From Nyssa sinensis (Eukaryota > Streptophyta > Magnoliopsida > Cornales > Nyssaceae): DNA of 64,000 nt. The stretch is taken from contig CM018051.1 in assembly GCA_008638375.1 (NCBI GenBank), positions 12,801,369-12,865,368 of the forward strand. Direction: 5' to 3'. The notes below the pieces were generated by a model that did no database searches, was not told the DNA's origin, and saw nothing but the letters and a program-made list of their open reading frames with translations. This document shows, piece by piece, positions 12,697-24,200 of the stretch. Position 1 is the first letter of the stretch. Each line of letters starts with the position of its first letter. The translations under genes were made by a program, and so were the position numbers.

Positions 12697-13188
12697 GAGG
12701 GACCATTTAAAATTAGAGGAATGCTACAGTCAGGCACAAAGACTGAAAAATCGTGAAGTGATTCGTGCATGCAATGCATGTGCCTGCATCACGCGCGTGT
12801 ATTGCACTTGTCAATCAGATCGTGAGTTTCCAACCGTCGAGATTGACGGTAGCATTCCTCTTAAAATAATCATATTACTCAAAATGAAACTCCTATAATC
12901 AAGTTATTGTTGATATTTACTATTGGTGGTGAACAGATTGCAGCATTAAAGCAGATGACTCAACAGGATCTGATAGATTTCTTCAATGAATATATAAAAG
13001 TGGGTGCCCCTCGAAAGAAGACATTGAGTGTGCGAGTTTATGGGAGCTTACATTCTTTAGAGTACAAAGCAGACAAAAGTGAACCTATTCAGCCCAACTT
13101 CATTCAAATAGATGATATTTTCAGTTTTAGAAGGTCACGACCTCTTTATGGATCATTTATAGGAGGCTTTGGTGATATGAAATTGTAA
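2152..13188 (+). CDS. PXM16: Insulin-degrading-enzyme-like metallopeptidase (M16 family), 3' part; 5' exons outside the window
   Basis: This is the C-terminal 384 residues of a plant insulysin-type peptidase, a zinc enzyme that degrades peptides and in Arabidopsis (PXM16) is peroxisomal. Exons with matching GT-AG borders and phases are 2152-2256, 2932-3133, 3224-3432, 11298-11422, 11508-11559, 11649-11735, 12270-12392 and 12937-13188 (TAA stop). Family landmarks in order are GYNHKLRILLE, a QPYQQAMYYCS segment, SALVHYIQ joined across the intron to VHRDDF, FHQLRSVEQLGYIT, IDMKLEKDKNLWEESAFYW, and near the end RKKTLSVRVYGS and IDDIFSFRRS. The zinc-binding HxxEH motif belongs to the missing N-terminal half. 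The product ends in -MKL, close to but not a canonical peroxisomal PTS1. The third intron is 7.9 kb because of retroelement insertions, yet reading phase is kept throughout, so the gene looks functional. An IDE-like 2 paralogue is the alternative assignment. Confidence 0.92.
3770..5262 (+). pseudogene. LINE-type retroelement ORF1 fragment (DUF4283-like), broken
   Basis: Three open stretches in + direction (3946-4152, 4340-4558, 4619-4852), in different frames and split by stops, together read like the first ORF of plant LINE-type elements. The recognisable pieces are a segment with RGRKFSVYLPEF and GGW, then a DUF4283-like segment with TWLRMIGLPHFLW followed by GIACGRFVKI. The downstream part is degraded and has a G13 run at about 4964-4976. 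No endonuclease or reverse-transcriptase region follows. The similarity ends where the copia remnant begins at about 5268. The family call rests on remembered plant LINE sequences and is moderate. Confidence 0.5.
5268..9265 (-). mobile_element. Ty1/copia retrotransposon remnant, antisense in the M16 intron
   Basis: Read on the minus strand the element runs 5' to 3' as follows. A primer-binding-site remnant lies at about 9239-9258 (tagtatcaaagca, like the tRNA-Met site). Gag follows at 8400-9230, with a C-x2-C-x4-H-x4-C zinc knuckle (CYYYHKFGH..KTKC) near 8465-8510. Integrase core is at 7591-7827 (LDLWGP...FIDDYSRKVW) and an integrase C-terminal part at 7168-7437. Reverse transcriptase is at 6078-6600 (FSPVV, QLDIKTMFLHSELEETIYM, SLYGLKQSP), and RNase H at 5290-5995. 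All domains are present in the normal copia order (integrase before RT) but are split by many stops and frameshifts. The RT catalytic YVDD box reads YVND. Clear LTRs could not be delimited. It is dead. Confidence 0.85.
9266..10139. other. AT-rich intron sequence, nothing recognised
   Basis: The part next to the copia remnant (9266-9620) should hold its 5' LTR, but no second copy is in view to define it. The rest has T-rich stretches and no convincing coding potential. Confidence 0.4.
10140..10460. repeat. Dispersed repeat, copy 2 (pair with 870-1210)
   Basis: It shares with 870-1210 the phrase 'gactataagctaaatttg' and, further on, a run of ATTTGAATG / TTTGAACA-type short near-palindromes in the same orientation. 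The copies are diverged, and the family is not identified. Confidence 0.4.
12649..12693. repeat. (CT)n microsatellite in the last M16 intron
   Basis: An uninterrupted run of CT dinucleotides about 45 bp long, ending just before the MITE target site. An open frame of about 100 codons on either strand over this stretch is only repeat-encoded serine-leucine or arginine-glutamate. Confidence 0.95.
12716..12860. mobile_element. Small MITE with 12-bp inverted ends and 9-bp target duplication (Mutator-type)
   Basis: The element begins GAGGAATGCTAC and ends with its exact complement GTAGCATTCCTC. It is flanked by ttaaaatta at 12707-12715 and ttaaaataa at 12861-12869, which agree at 8 of 9 positions. 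A 9-bp duplication is typical of the Mutator superfamily. At 145 bp it codes for nothing. A second inner hairpin (CCGTCGAGATTGACGG) lies near the right end. It sits in the last intron of the M16 gene, 76 bp before the last exon. Confidence 0.75.
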
Positions 13189-13779
13189 GAGTTACTCAGG
13201 CAATAGCTGCTTGTGCTGAAAAGAGATGACTTCTGGGTCTCAATTGGGCAAAATGATACGATTCGTTGTTTTATTGACATCCATTAGTTATAATTCCATA
13301 GACGATCCCTGTAATTTCATTCATTTTCACTTGATTCTCTTCTAATTTAAAAGTCAACAAACAAACTCTTTCATATATCAAGAATGTATTTTGCATCTGT
13401 CAAATGAATTTGATTTTTGACACATGAAGGAGTATTTTTGTTAATTTTTAAACTACAAAAGGTTAAGTAATGTAGAAAGAATTAATCAAGGTAGCATAGT
13501 TTGTACAGGATAAGATAAGGGAAATCTCGAGGTAATGCGCCTAGGAAGAACGTGAATCAATCGAGGTTAAGAGAATCTTACCGAAATAGGGGAACTACCC
13601 AGCATAAGCTTAAAATAGAAAAGAAAGGCCAACAAACAACCCTCAAGCTGACCAATGAGTATCTTTACTTGTCAAGGACTCAAACAAATAACAAGATAAC
13701 TCCTAAATAAACAGGGAATGACAGCCAACATGAGAACATCCAAACTTTTCAAAGAAACTTAATAATTCTATCACGAATT

Positions 13780-13935
13780 TTCACAATATTTGAGTGATTT
13801 TGATTTAATACAAATATATTTTGCTTTGCTTTTGAAAACAAAAGAAAACCCAACGGCCAAGATTTATTCAAAATTTTGGATGATTTAATGTTGCAATATT
13901 GGTTATTTTGTATGTAATTTTCGGGTTTTTTTTTA
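13780..13935. repeat. Repeat shared with about 61225-61380
   Basis: Both places carry, in the same order, 'caaatatattttg', a 'gccaagat.tattcaaaa' phrase and 'gttgcaatatt..ttattttgta'. A further shared phrase, 'gaaaattgta.ttgtaa', occurs at 14558-14580 and 61373-61388. In the first copy the foldback element at 13967-14462 lies between the two shared parts. This suggests that it inserted into an older repeat. Confidence 0.5.
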
Positions 13936-13966
13936 TACAGTGATGGAAAGGTGGAACTTAAATATT

Positions 13967-14462
13967 AGGGGAAAATACTAAAAAGTCTCTAAAATTAAAG
14001 TTTCAATCCAAAAAACTCAATGTTACATTTCTTCTGTCTAAACGACCTAAAAAATCATCTTGACACCGTTAAAAAATTATTACTAGTTAGATTAAAATAG
14101 CTTTTAAAATACATTTTAGCAAGAAAAAATATATATATAAATAATTTTTTCAATCCAAAAAAAGTATTACATTTTATGAAGTGAAAATTTCCTTTTTAGG
14201 CCATTTAGATAAATAAAAAAATGTTAGATTTTTCTGGATTGAATAATTTATTTTATCAACTATTTAGTATTTTTTAAAATGTATATTGAATATTATTTTA
14301 GTCTAATCATTAATATTTTTTAACAGCATTAAGATGAAAGTTAATAATTAGACTTGTTTGTATTAAAAGTTTCTTTTTTAGATCATTTTTATAGAAAAAA
14401 TGTATCATGAACATTTTGGATTGAAAATTTTATTTTAAGGATTTTTTAGTATTTTTTCCTAA
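13967..14462. mobile_element. Long foldback element (MITE-like)
   Basis: The left end reads ggggaaaatactaaaaagtc followed by 'tcaatccaaaa'. The complement of the right end (14340-14462) reads the same with a few changes. The inverted arms are about 100 bp, and an inner pair around 14138-14270 repeats the 'tcaatccaaaa' motif. It codes for nothing. Target duplications are not clear. Confidence 0.5.
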
Positions 14463-14796
14463 ATTTTATTGTGTATTGTTGTAAAAAATTAAATCCATGT
14501 CAATTTAATAAAGAGTATACAATTGCACCACTCTAATAAGATCTTAGTCCTAGGTCGAAAATTGTACTTGTAACTTGTAAGCAATAGTTTAAAAAAAAAA
14601 AATCATTCACTTGGAATGGATATCTCGAATCTGTTGTGATTTCAAATTAAATGGTCATATTATCCCATTAATTTTATTTCAAGGCTGCAATCTAGTATTG
14701 GAGATGTATATTTTCCTTAGTTGTACTAATTAACATCCACTATGTGAAGATAGTTTTTTACAAAATGACATAGTTTAAGAAAGGTTATTTTTAATT

Positions 14797-15000
14797 TTTA
14801 ATTTAAATCATATGATAGGTAGATACATTTTTAAGCAGTAAAAGTTAATGTATATATGTAAAAAAAGAAAAATAGAATTTTTAAATTTGTTATGATGAAT
14901 CCAAGTATTTTGAGTTGGAAAAATTATTTTGAATATTTAATTTAAATCATATGATAGGTAGATACAATTTTAAGCAGTAAAAGTTGATGTATATGTTAGA
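14797..15000 (+). repeat. Local tandem duplication, offset about 142 bp
   Basis: A 65-bp phrase built on 'taaatcatatgataggtaga' followed by 'ttaagcagtaaaagtt' occurs at about 14797-14860 and again at about 14939-15000 with few changes. Confidence 0.7.
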
Positions 15001-15630
15001 AAAAATTATATTTTATCAGAATACTGTATTTGAAAAAATTTGTAGTATTTTAATAAATATTACACTATAAAAATAGTTTGAAACAATTTTAGAATCATAT
15101 AAAACAGTGACAGAATTCTCAAAATACTATAAATACAGAAACAAAAATTAAATGAAAACAAACAGAAATTAAAATTTACAATTTTTCACGAAAATACAAA
15201 AAGTAAAGCAATGGTGATTGGCCAAGGTTAGTGTCTTACACTATGTCCTTAAGACAATATCGCCCTCGCACTGGTGCTTTCGAGTTTTCAATGACGGTTG
15301 TCTCCTAGGATATAATGGTCACACACAATAGATGGAAGCACTCCAATCTTATGTGCACAGCGAACGAAAACTTCTTGAACTTTCTTAATATCAGACTCAC
15401 AATATGCATGAACTTAATTCTAGAACTCGTGAAATTGAATGAATGATGATGAGGCCGAACTGGATTTATGTAGACGACTTGGTGGCTGTTCAAACAGACA
15501 CGAACCTAAATGGTACATATGTTCACGTGAACAGATATAATGCTTCAATTTGAATAGATGCATCCATTGGTGAACATATGCACCAATCTAAAGAGATGCA
15601 ACTATTCTTTGAATTCAAAATTCTCCAAAA

Positions 15631-15633
<3 letters not shown>

Positions 15634-15672
<39 letters not shown>
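15634..15672. repeat. (AT)n microsatellite
   Basis: An uninterrupted AT dinucleotide run in the spacer between the M16 peptidase gene and BRR2. Confidence 0.95.
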
Positions 15673-15673
<1 letters not shown>

Positions 15674-16979
15674 ACGGGTCAAGGCCCAAACCCAACCCAA
15701 GATAATTGTATATATACTCTTTAAAAACTTTATTCCCAATCTATGTGAGGCACAAACTTTTCACAAGCCTCAAGCTTTGTTACCGTTTCTAAGTGGTAAT
15801 ATTTGGAGTTAATTTCTCATTCACTTCTTGATGGTTTTGAGCAACCCAATATATATGTTCTTAATCTCCCTATGAATGAGAACATATTTTCATGTGAAAT
15901 CATCTAAAATAATGTGTGAGGTCCATTTTAATTTTGGCTCAAAGATAGCAAAAAATTATTGTTCAATAATCCATTTTTCTAATAATATATATATAAAAAT
16001 AAATAAAATTTTTAAATTTGTTGTGCTGAATTTAAGCATCTCGGGTTTAAATTCCTTCTACGTTGATTGTTGGTACCTCCTGACCGATGCATAAAAATAA
16101 AATAAAATAAAATTAATGCGCTGCTAAAAATTAATGCGATGTAATACAACCAAGATTAGACCAACAAACTTTACTCATCCGATTCCTTTTCCAATTGCCT
16201 ATGAACATTTAAGGAAAAAAAAGGCACCAAAACAATAAAAGAAGATCAACCTTATATTATACTTTTCCAGAGCCATAGAGCTAGCAAAAAGAAAGGAAAA
16301 ATTGTGAAAGCACATCCATTTGAAATGGTCAAAACCCATCTTTTCATACAACAGTTTTAAAATTTGAGTCTCATATCGTTTACACACATTTAAAATAATT
16401 CATTCCTCCTCTTCGCTATACTCAAAAAGAAAAAAAAAAAAATGAAAGACAGAAAAAATTACATCTTGTAATACCAAACATTATACTAAACTCAAAACAT
16501 CGTGCTTAAATATGTTCTCTAAGCAAAAATCTTGGACTAAAACCAACTCTAATAATAAAAGTTATTTTAATTATGATAAAGTTAAATTTTAGTAGTGATA
16601 TAGTATAAAAAAGTTATATTTTGACTTTTATATTTTAATGATGAAATGTTAATTTTTTAGTAGAATTATTATTTTTCTTTTAAACTATCATTTTCAATCA
16701 TTGAAAACAAGAAAAAAATAATATCAAATCTACACCATTGATATCTTTCAATTTGAAGCGTTGATATGGATCGTAGTTATCAAAATAGAAGCTATATTTG
16801 ATAAAATTTTTGACTTTAATCAAATATAATGATAAAAAGTACTATTGGAATAGAATTTTTAGTCAACCTGTCAAAATTTAACTTTGATAATACTTTTAAC
16901 ATTAGTATTGGAGTTGCTCTTACAAAGAAAGACAGAAATAGACATACATACATACATACATACATATATGTACCTAATT

Positions 16980-17490
16980 CACTACGTTTGGATGAAAGGA
17001 ATTGGAAAGAAAAGGAAAAGAAGGAAAGGAGAAGGAAAGATAACTTATATCATATTTGTTTTAAAAATTAGGAAGGAAAAGGAGGGAGAGCTTAACCCTC
17101 ATTTAAGTAATTTTGTTATCCCTCTAAAAGTGAAAGGAAATTAAAAAAAATAAAAAAAAAATTTAATGAATTTTTAATAATACTAATATTACCCTTAAAA
17201 TTATAAAAGTCAAAATAAAAATGACACCTCTATGCATCCAAAAGGTATAATAATAAAATAATTTCCTTTTATAATAATAAAATAATATAAAATAATTTCC
17301 TTTCTTTTCTCTCCTTTATTATTTTCAAATAAGATGAAAAAATTATATTAGTCTTTCTTTTCTTTTCTTTTCATTAGTTATCCAAACATAAAAGAAGAAT
17401 CACTTTCTCATCTCCTCTCCTCTCTTTTATTTTGTAACTAATATTCTCATCTTTTTTTCTTTACCATCCTATTTATCCAAACGATCTTAT
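16980..17490. mobile_element. MITE-like element with GTTTGGAT / ATCCAAAC ends
   Basis: The left end has 'ctacgtttggatgaaagga' and the right end carries 'atccaaacg' twice (17474 and 17488). The left interior is purine-rich (GGAAAGG) and the right interior is its pyrimidine-rich counterpart. About 510 bp, non-coding. It lies about 100 bp upstream of the BRR2 promoter segment. The superfamily is not certain; elements of this look in dicots are often hAT-like. Confidence 0.5.
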
Positions 17491-17589
17491 CCAAACGTTA
17501 AGTACTGTCAATTTCAACCACCTTTAGAAGAGCTTAATGTGATCGAAACTTTCAATTCCGCATCCCAGAACGAGTGGAGGCATCAGCAA

Positions 17590-18057
17590 ATTGGCCGGGC
17601 TATTGGCCCAAACTCTTAAAAAAATGATACATGTAGATTTTTGGCGGCCCAGTTTAATGTAGCCCAACTCTGAAGTTACCCAATCCAAATCTAAGCTATA
17701 ATTTTGCCCAATATCTTCTTCTCTCTCATTCCTCTCCCACACAGCAAATCCGACGACGACGGCGCTTCTTGCTTGCTGCCAAATCCGGCCAGTCAACGGC
17801 GCTATCTCACTGGGCTACCCGCTACGTCCTTCTTCGTCTGCGAGACTACTTCTCGATCGATCCGTCACACTCTGTCTCTCTCTTCGTCCGCTTATCGATC
17901 GATCTCCTTCCCTTTTCGTCTCTCTATGTCGTTCGTCTATCATTCCCATAAGACAGCCACGAGATAACTAAAATAGTAGTACACACTACCCGGTGATAAT
18001 CGGAGAGCCTTTCTTCAATCATCAGAGAGGAGACCGCAAACAACAATTGAACAATTG
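17590..18057 (+). promoter_or_regulatory. BRR2 promoter and first 5'UTR exon
   Basis: Several site II-type elements (TGGGCY or its complement) cluster at about 17595-17715: 'ttggcccaaac', 'ggcccag', 'agcccaac' and 'gcccaat'. They are typical of plant housekeeping promoters and are read by TCP factors. No TATA box is evident. A CT-rich tract at 17710-17745 is a plausible initiator region. The segment 17600-17830 reappears at about 37440-37690 and 60180-60440. The transcription start is not determined from sequence. Confidence 0.6.
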
Positions 18058-18201
18058 GTGAGTACTTTGTTTTGGGATTTTTTTTGTTTTTGTTTTTGTT
18101 TTTGATTTTCTTGGAATTTGTACTGAACTACTTTGTTTTTGATTTTTTTTTTTTTTTGTGTTTACTGTTTAATTAAAGCCTAGGGTTTTTGAGTTTTTCA
18201 G
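18058..18201 (+). other. Probable 5'UTR intron of BRR2
   Basis: A consensus donor (TTG/gtgagt) at 18058 is followed by a T-rich stretch and an acceptor (tttttcag) ending at 18201. The remaining leader 18202-18279 contains a telo-box (AAACCCTAG, 18218-18226), which is common in leaders of housekeeping genes. The splice sites are predicted only. Confidence 0.5.
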
Positions 18202-18279
18202 TGTTTACTGTTTAATGAAACCCTAGGGTACTGGTTCTGGTGGTATAGGGTTTGTTGAAGTTTGATTGGAGATACCAAG

Positions 18280-21200
18280 ATGGCACATCTGGGTGGTGGT
18301 GCCGAGGCGCACGCCCGATTCAAGCAGTATGAATATCGAGCCAACTCGAGTCTTGTCCTGACCACCGACTCTCGCCCACGCGATACTCACGAACCCACAG
18401 GTGAGCCCGAGTCCCTTTATGGGAAGATAGACCCGAAAACCTTCGGTGATCGTGCTTACAGGGGGAGACCCCCGGAGTTAGACGAGAAACTCAAAAAATC
18501 GAAGAGGAAGAAGGAACGTGAGCCGCTTGCTGAACCTATGCCTAGTAGGCAGAGCAAGAAAAGGCGCCTTCAAGAAGAAAGCGTCTTAACTTCTACCGAT
18601 GAAGGGGTTTACCAACCGAAAACAAAGGAAACGAGGGCGGCATATGAGGCCATGCTTAGTGTCATTCAACAACAGTTGGGCGGACAGCCGCTGAATATAG
18701 TCAGTGGTGCGGCCGATGAGATCCTGGCTGTCCTCAAGAATGAGTTGATTAAGAACCCTGACAAGAAAAAAGATATTGAGAAACTGTTGAACCCCATTCC
18801 GAACCATATCTTTGATCAGCTGGTTTCCATTGGGAGACTCATCACCGATTACCAAGATGGGGGTGATGCAGCTGGATCTGCTGCAGCTAATGGCGATGAT
18901 GCTCTTGATGATGACGTGGGTGTTGCTGTTGAGTTTGAAGAGAATGAAGACGAGGAAGAAGAGAGTGATCTCGATATTGTGCAGGAGGACGAGGAGGAGG
19001 AAGACGATGTCCTGGAAGCGGATGGTGCTGGGGCAATGCAGATGGGTGGTGGGATTGACGATGATGACATGCAGGAAGCCAATGAGGGCATGAACCTAAA
19101 TGTTCAAGACATTGATGCTTACTGGCTTCAGAGGAAGATTTCTCAAGCTTATGAGCAACAGATTGATCCACAGCAGAGCCAGAAGCTTGCAGAAGAGGTA
19201 CTTAAAATCCTTGCCGAAGGCGATGACCGAGAAGTTGAAACAAAGCTGTTGGTGCATCTCCAGTTTGATAAGTTCAGCCTCATTAAGTATTTGTTGCGTA
19301 ACCGGCTGAAGATCGTATGGTGCACCCGTTTAGCTAGGGCTGAAGATCAGGAGAAGAGGAAAAAGATTGAAGAAGAGATGATGGAGTTGGGGCCAGATTT
19401 GGCTGCAATTCTGGAACAGTTGCATGCCACAAGGGCAACTGCAAAAGAGAGGCAAAAAAATCTGGAGAAAAGCATAAGAGAAGAGGCTCGCCGATTAAAG
19501 GATGAGAGTGCCGGAGATGGGGGCCGGGATCGAAGTGGGATTGTCGAGAGAGATGCAGATAGTGGTTGGTTGAAAGGGCAGCGCCAGTTACTTGATCTTG
19601 AGAGCCTTTCATTTCACCAAGGTGGTCTTTTGATGGCAAATAAGAAGTGTGAGCTTCCTGTGGGATCTTATAGAAACCATAAAAAAGGATACGAAGAAGT
19701 TCATGTTCCGGCATTGAAGCAACAACCACTTGCTCCAGGTGAAGAACTTATTAAGATATCTGCTATGCCAGACTGGGCCCAACCAGCTTTCAAAGGGATG
19801 ACTCAGTTGAACAGGGTTCAGAGTAAAGTTTATGAGACTGCACTTTTTACAGCTGAGAATCTTCTACTGTGTGCACCCACTGGGGCAGGGAAGACTAATG
19901 TTGCAATGCTTACCATACTGCAGCAGATTGCATTGCATAGGGATGAAGATGGGTCATTCAACCACAGCAATTACAAGATTGTCTATGTGGCACCAATGAA
20001 AGCACTTGTTGCTGAAGTAGTTGGAAACCTGTCTAATCGTTTGCAACATTACAATGTCAAGGTGAAGGAGCTGAGTGGAGACCAGTCACTGACTCGCCAA
20101 CAAATTGATGAAACTCAGATAATCGTCACAACTCCGGAGAAGTGGGATATCATTACCAGAAAATCAGGAGATCGCACCTATACACAGCTTGTGAAACTTC
20201 TTATCATTGATGAGATTCATCTTCTACATGATAACCGAGGACCTGTTCTGGAAAGTATTGTTGCAAGAACTGTTAGGCAAATTGAAACTACTAAAGAGCA
20301 TATTCGGCTGGTAGGATTGTCAGCTACACTACCTAACTATGAAGATGTGGCACTGTTTTTGCGTGTTGATCTGAACAAAGGACTCTTCCATTTTGACAAT
20401 GGTTACAGACCTTGCCCTCTTGCTCAACAATATATTGGAGTCACAGTAAAGAAGCCACTGCAGAGATTCCAGTTGATGAATGATGTCTGTTATGAGAAGG
20501 TAATTGCTATAGCAGGGAAGCATCAGGTTCTTATTTTTGTCCATTCAAGGAAAGAAACAGCAAAAACAGCCCGTTCAATACGAGATACTGCACTCGCTAA
20601 TGACACTCTTGGCAGATTCTTGAAAGAGGATAGCGCGAGCCGTGAAATACTGCATAGCCATACAGAACTCGTCAAAAGTAATGACCTTAAAGACCTGTTG
20701 CCATATGGTTTTGCAATTCATAATGCGGGAATGGCTAGGGCTGATCGCCAACTGGTTGAGGATCTCTTTGCTGATGGACATGTACAAGTGTTGGTTTCCA
20801 CAGCAACTCTTGCTTGGGGAGTCAATTTGCCTGCTCATACTGTGATTATTAAAGGTACTCAGATTTACAATCCGGAGAAAGGAGCATGGACTGAACTGAG
20901 TCCTCTGGATGTTATGCAGATGCTGGGTCGTGCAGGAAGGCCGCAATATGATTCTTATGGCGAAGGAATAATTATAACTGGACACAGTGAATTACAATAT
21001 TATCTTTCTCTAATGAATCAACAGCTTCCTATAGAAAGTCAGTTTGTGTCCAAATTGGCTGATCAGTTGAATGCAGAAATTGTTCTTGGAACTGTTCAAA
21101 ATGCGAGAGAAGCATGCAATTGGCTCAGTTACACTTATTTGTATGTTCGCATGCTACGAAATCCCACTCTTTATGGTTTAGCACCTGATGCGTTGACAAG

Positions 21201-24200
21201 AGATATATTATTGGAGGAGAGAAGAGCGGATTTGGTAAGCATAAATCTCTCTCTTTGCTTATTTTTAAGAATGCTTCTTATTAAACATTAGCATCATATT
21301 TGTCTATTTAGATATTGTGCTGTTTTTCCATTGTTCTCTCTTGCTTTGCATATGCTTTTGACAGGGATTATTCATTGTTTGATTTGATATTTTTTTTTTT
21401 TATCAGTATTCATTGTTTGATTTGATATTAGACCAAATTAGTAGTTTCTCTCTGTGTATCTCTCCCCATTTACTCCCAGGGGCAGAGGTAATAATTTTGT
21501 GACATACTTGTGGTTTCTTAATATACACAAGCCACTTTGCTGCCAGATCAAATAAATATTTAGGTTTTCCTGCCTCCAAATTATGCCCAAAGGTGGGGTG
21601 GAAGAGCTCCCTTTAGTATTGGAGAACAAGAATTAACGTTACTTGGTTATGTGATGTAGGAGAAGGGGAAAGGTTATCAGCATCAATATGAAAACCTTTT
21701 TTGCCTTTTGAGATTACTAGAGCTTTGGTTAAGCATTTAAAAAATTCAATTTTTTTTTGTAATTGTGCATCTGAACTCCCTGATAATAGAAAGTCTACTT
21801 GGTGTGATTTCTCTCTTGCCATAAGGCTAGGAAGCAGGCTGTTTCTATAAGGTGGTCATATCCATATTGTATTCATTTTGGGTATTGACACTCCTCTATT
21901 ACTTGCAGATACATGTTTGGAACTTTCCAAACATATCATGTCTATGATTTGAAAATATATTGTGTAATTTTGATCAAGTATTAGATACTCACCAAATAGT
22001 GTCCAACGTCCCTTTAATTTTAGGGTGCCAAATTTCGAGTATGACATTAGAATATAATAGTTAGGTAAAGTGTAAAATTTAGCCAACATTTCTAATAGTT
22101 GGAATTGAGATATATTGATGGCAAATCCTGTTGAATATGGTTCCCCATACATGTTCATGAAATATATCCTTTGCATTTCTTATGTTAGATGAACTTAGAA
22201 TGATAGGTTGATTAAAAGAATAATCAAAGTGGGGGGGTGGGGGGGGGTGGTGCACCCATGTATATACTTTTTTTTTGGGTGCCTCTACAGGGTATAGAAG
22301 AAGAAACTACTACGATACATATGTATGTATACATATATTCCATATATGCATACATACATATATACACGTATTGTTGTGTCCTCAGTCTCATAGTATCTAT
22401 ATGTATTTTTTTTTAGAGTATCATATTGGCATGTCTATATTGTATCATATTTGTATCTTGTGTATCTGTCTGTGGCTCCATGATTATAGCCATAAGGTAG
22501 TTTGAGATAAATGATTGGATTGGATGCTCGATTCTGTAGTTGATGTTGAGCATACCATATGGCTAAGAATAGAAACGCTTCTATAATGGTGTCATGTTTG
22601 TGTCAAACACGTAATTGGATATCAAAACTTGTTGGACACTCCTAAATAGGTGTCTGACATCTTGTGAATGCATCTATAATTTAAAAATAAATTACATTAT
22701 TTTGGACACTTAACCACCACATGGGAGACACTCCCAAACACGACTTATGTAGCACAAAATATCTTTGTAGAAGCCCATGTAGTGTCCTGCCTTTTTTTTT
22801 TTGTACACAAAGAATAAATTTAGCATTTCACATGGCTACTACTAGTCAAACATGCAATGAACACCTTTATGAGATTTGTAAAGATAAAAATATTACGAGA
22901 GAGACCAACAAGCTTTAGCTTGGTTGCTATCTCCTCCACCTTCCCATATGGGAGGTTGAGGGTTCAAGTCCCCTTAAGAGGTAAAGTGTGTGAAAAAAAT
23001 ATTAAGAGAGAGTTAAAACAATCTTAATGATATTTGGTGAGTTCCAATTTTCACATCAAGTAACCTTAAGAAAGAATTTAGAAGCCCCTAGGGTGAATGG
23101 CCGAGTGGTTGTCTTGGGAAGGGAATTCCGAAGGTCATGCACCCTAATACAATTGGGAGTGCAACTTATTGGGTAGTTTTGGTCACTTACAAGTTGTGAC
23201 TTCCTGTTTATAAGTCGTGTCAAGGTCATGATCTTGTTTAGAACTTCTTCAACCTGGATTAGTTTGGGTCCATTTCCATTAAATTATCTGATTTTTGGGA
23301 AAAAACCAACTTTCTTTTAGTCCAATTTTGCTTAGATTTTAAACATTCTTTGAGAACAAATGCAGACCATTGTACTACTAAAAGGTACTTACCAAACATT
23401 AGTAACTTATCCTGAAGTTAAAAAATCCAATGTTCTAAAGGAAAAAATTAGGCCAGATTTCCAAAGCTAATGTATTCACACTAAAATCCCCATGACACCT
23501 GTTGGTGCCTTCTCCCTTTGTAAATGGGTTCACCCCCCTTGGGCGGTCTTCTATATTATTTCCATTACTTATCAAAAAAATAAGGTGCCCCCTTCAAAAG
23601 TGGTTGATACATTGATAATGGCAATGTCATGATCTTGTTTGGAAATGGCTGAGTGGTTGTCTTGGGAAGGGAATTCTGAAGGTCATGCACTCTAATACAA
23701 TTGGTACTGCAACTTATTGGGTAGTTTTGGTCACTTACAAGTTGTGACTTCCTGTTTACAAGTCACGTCAAGGTCATGATCTTGTTTGGAAATTCTTCAA
23801 ACTGGAATAGTTTGGGTCCATTTTCATTAAATTATCTGATTTTTGGAAAAAAAATCAACTTTCTTTGAGTCCGTTTTTGCTTAGATTTTAAACATTTTTT
23901 GAGAACGAATGCGAACCATTGTACTACTAAAAGGTATTTACCAAACATTAGTAACTTATCCTGAAGTTGAAAAATCCTATGTTCTAAAGGAAAAAATTAG
24001 GTCAGATTTCCAAAGGTAATACATTCACACTAAAATCCCCATGACACCTGTTGGTGCCTTAGCTATTATTATTATTTTGGAAGCCAATGTTAATATATAT
24101 TTGTGTCTCATGCCTTTGTCTAACCTCCAGTGGAAAAAGGAGCCCCCTTCAAAAGTGGTTGATACATTGATAAATGGCAATGCCTATAGATGTTGACATA

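Larger units (their letters stand above)
13189..16979. other. Intergenic, AT-rich, repeat-laden; no gene found
   Basis: The region follows the M16 stop codon. It contains a stretch shared with 61225-61420 (13780-13935), a foldback element (13967-14462), a local duplication (14797-15000) and an (AT)n run at about 15634-15672. Open frames are short and AT-driven. No coding match was recognised. Confidence 0.6.

Noticed and set aside
12608..12898. Open frame of 96 codons rich in Ser-Leu
   Set aside because: It is produced by the CT microsatellite and runs through the MITE inside the last M16 intron.
17704..17967. 87-codon frame upstream of BRR2
   Set aside because: It covers the promoter and first leader exon of BRR2, has no family match, and is not conserved as a frame in the two other copies of this sequence.
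18887..19171. Minus-strand frames rich in Ser, Pro and His opposite BRR2 exon 1
   Set aside because: They are shadows of the acidic Asp/Glu stretch of BRR2.
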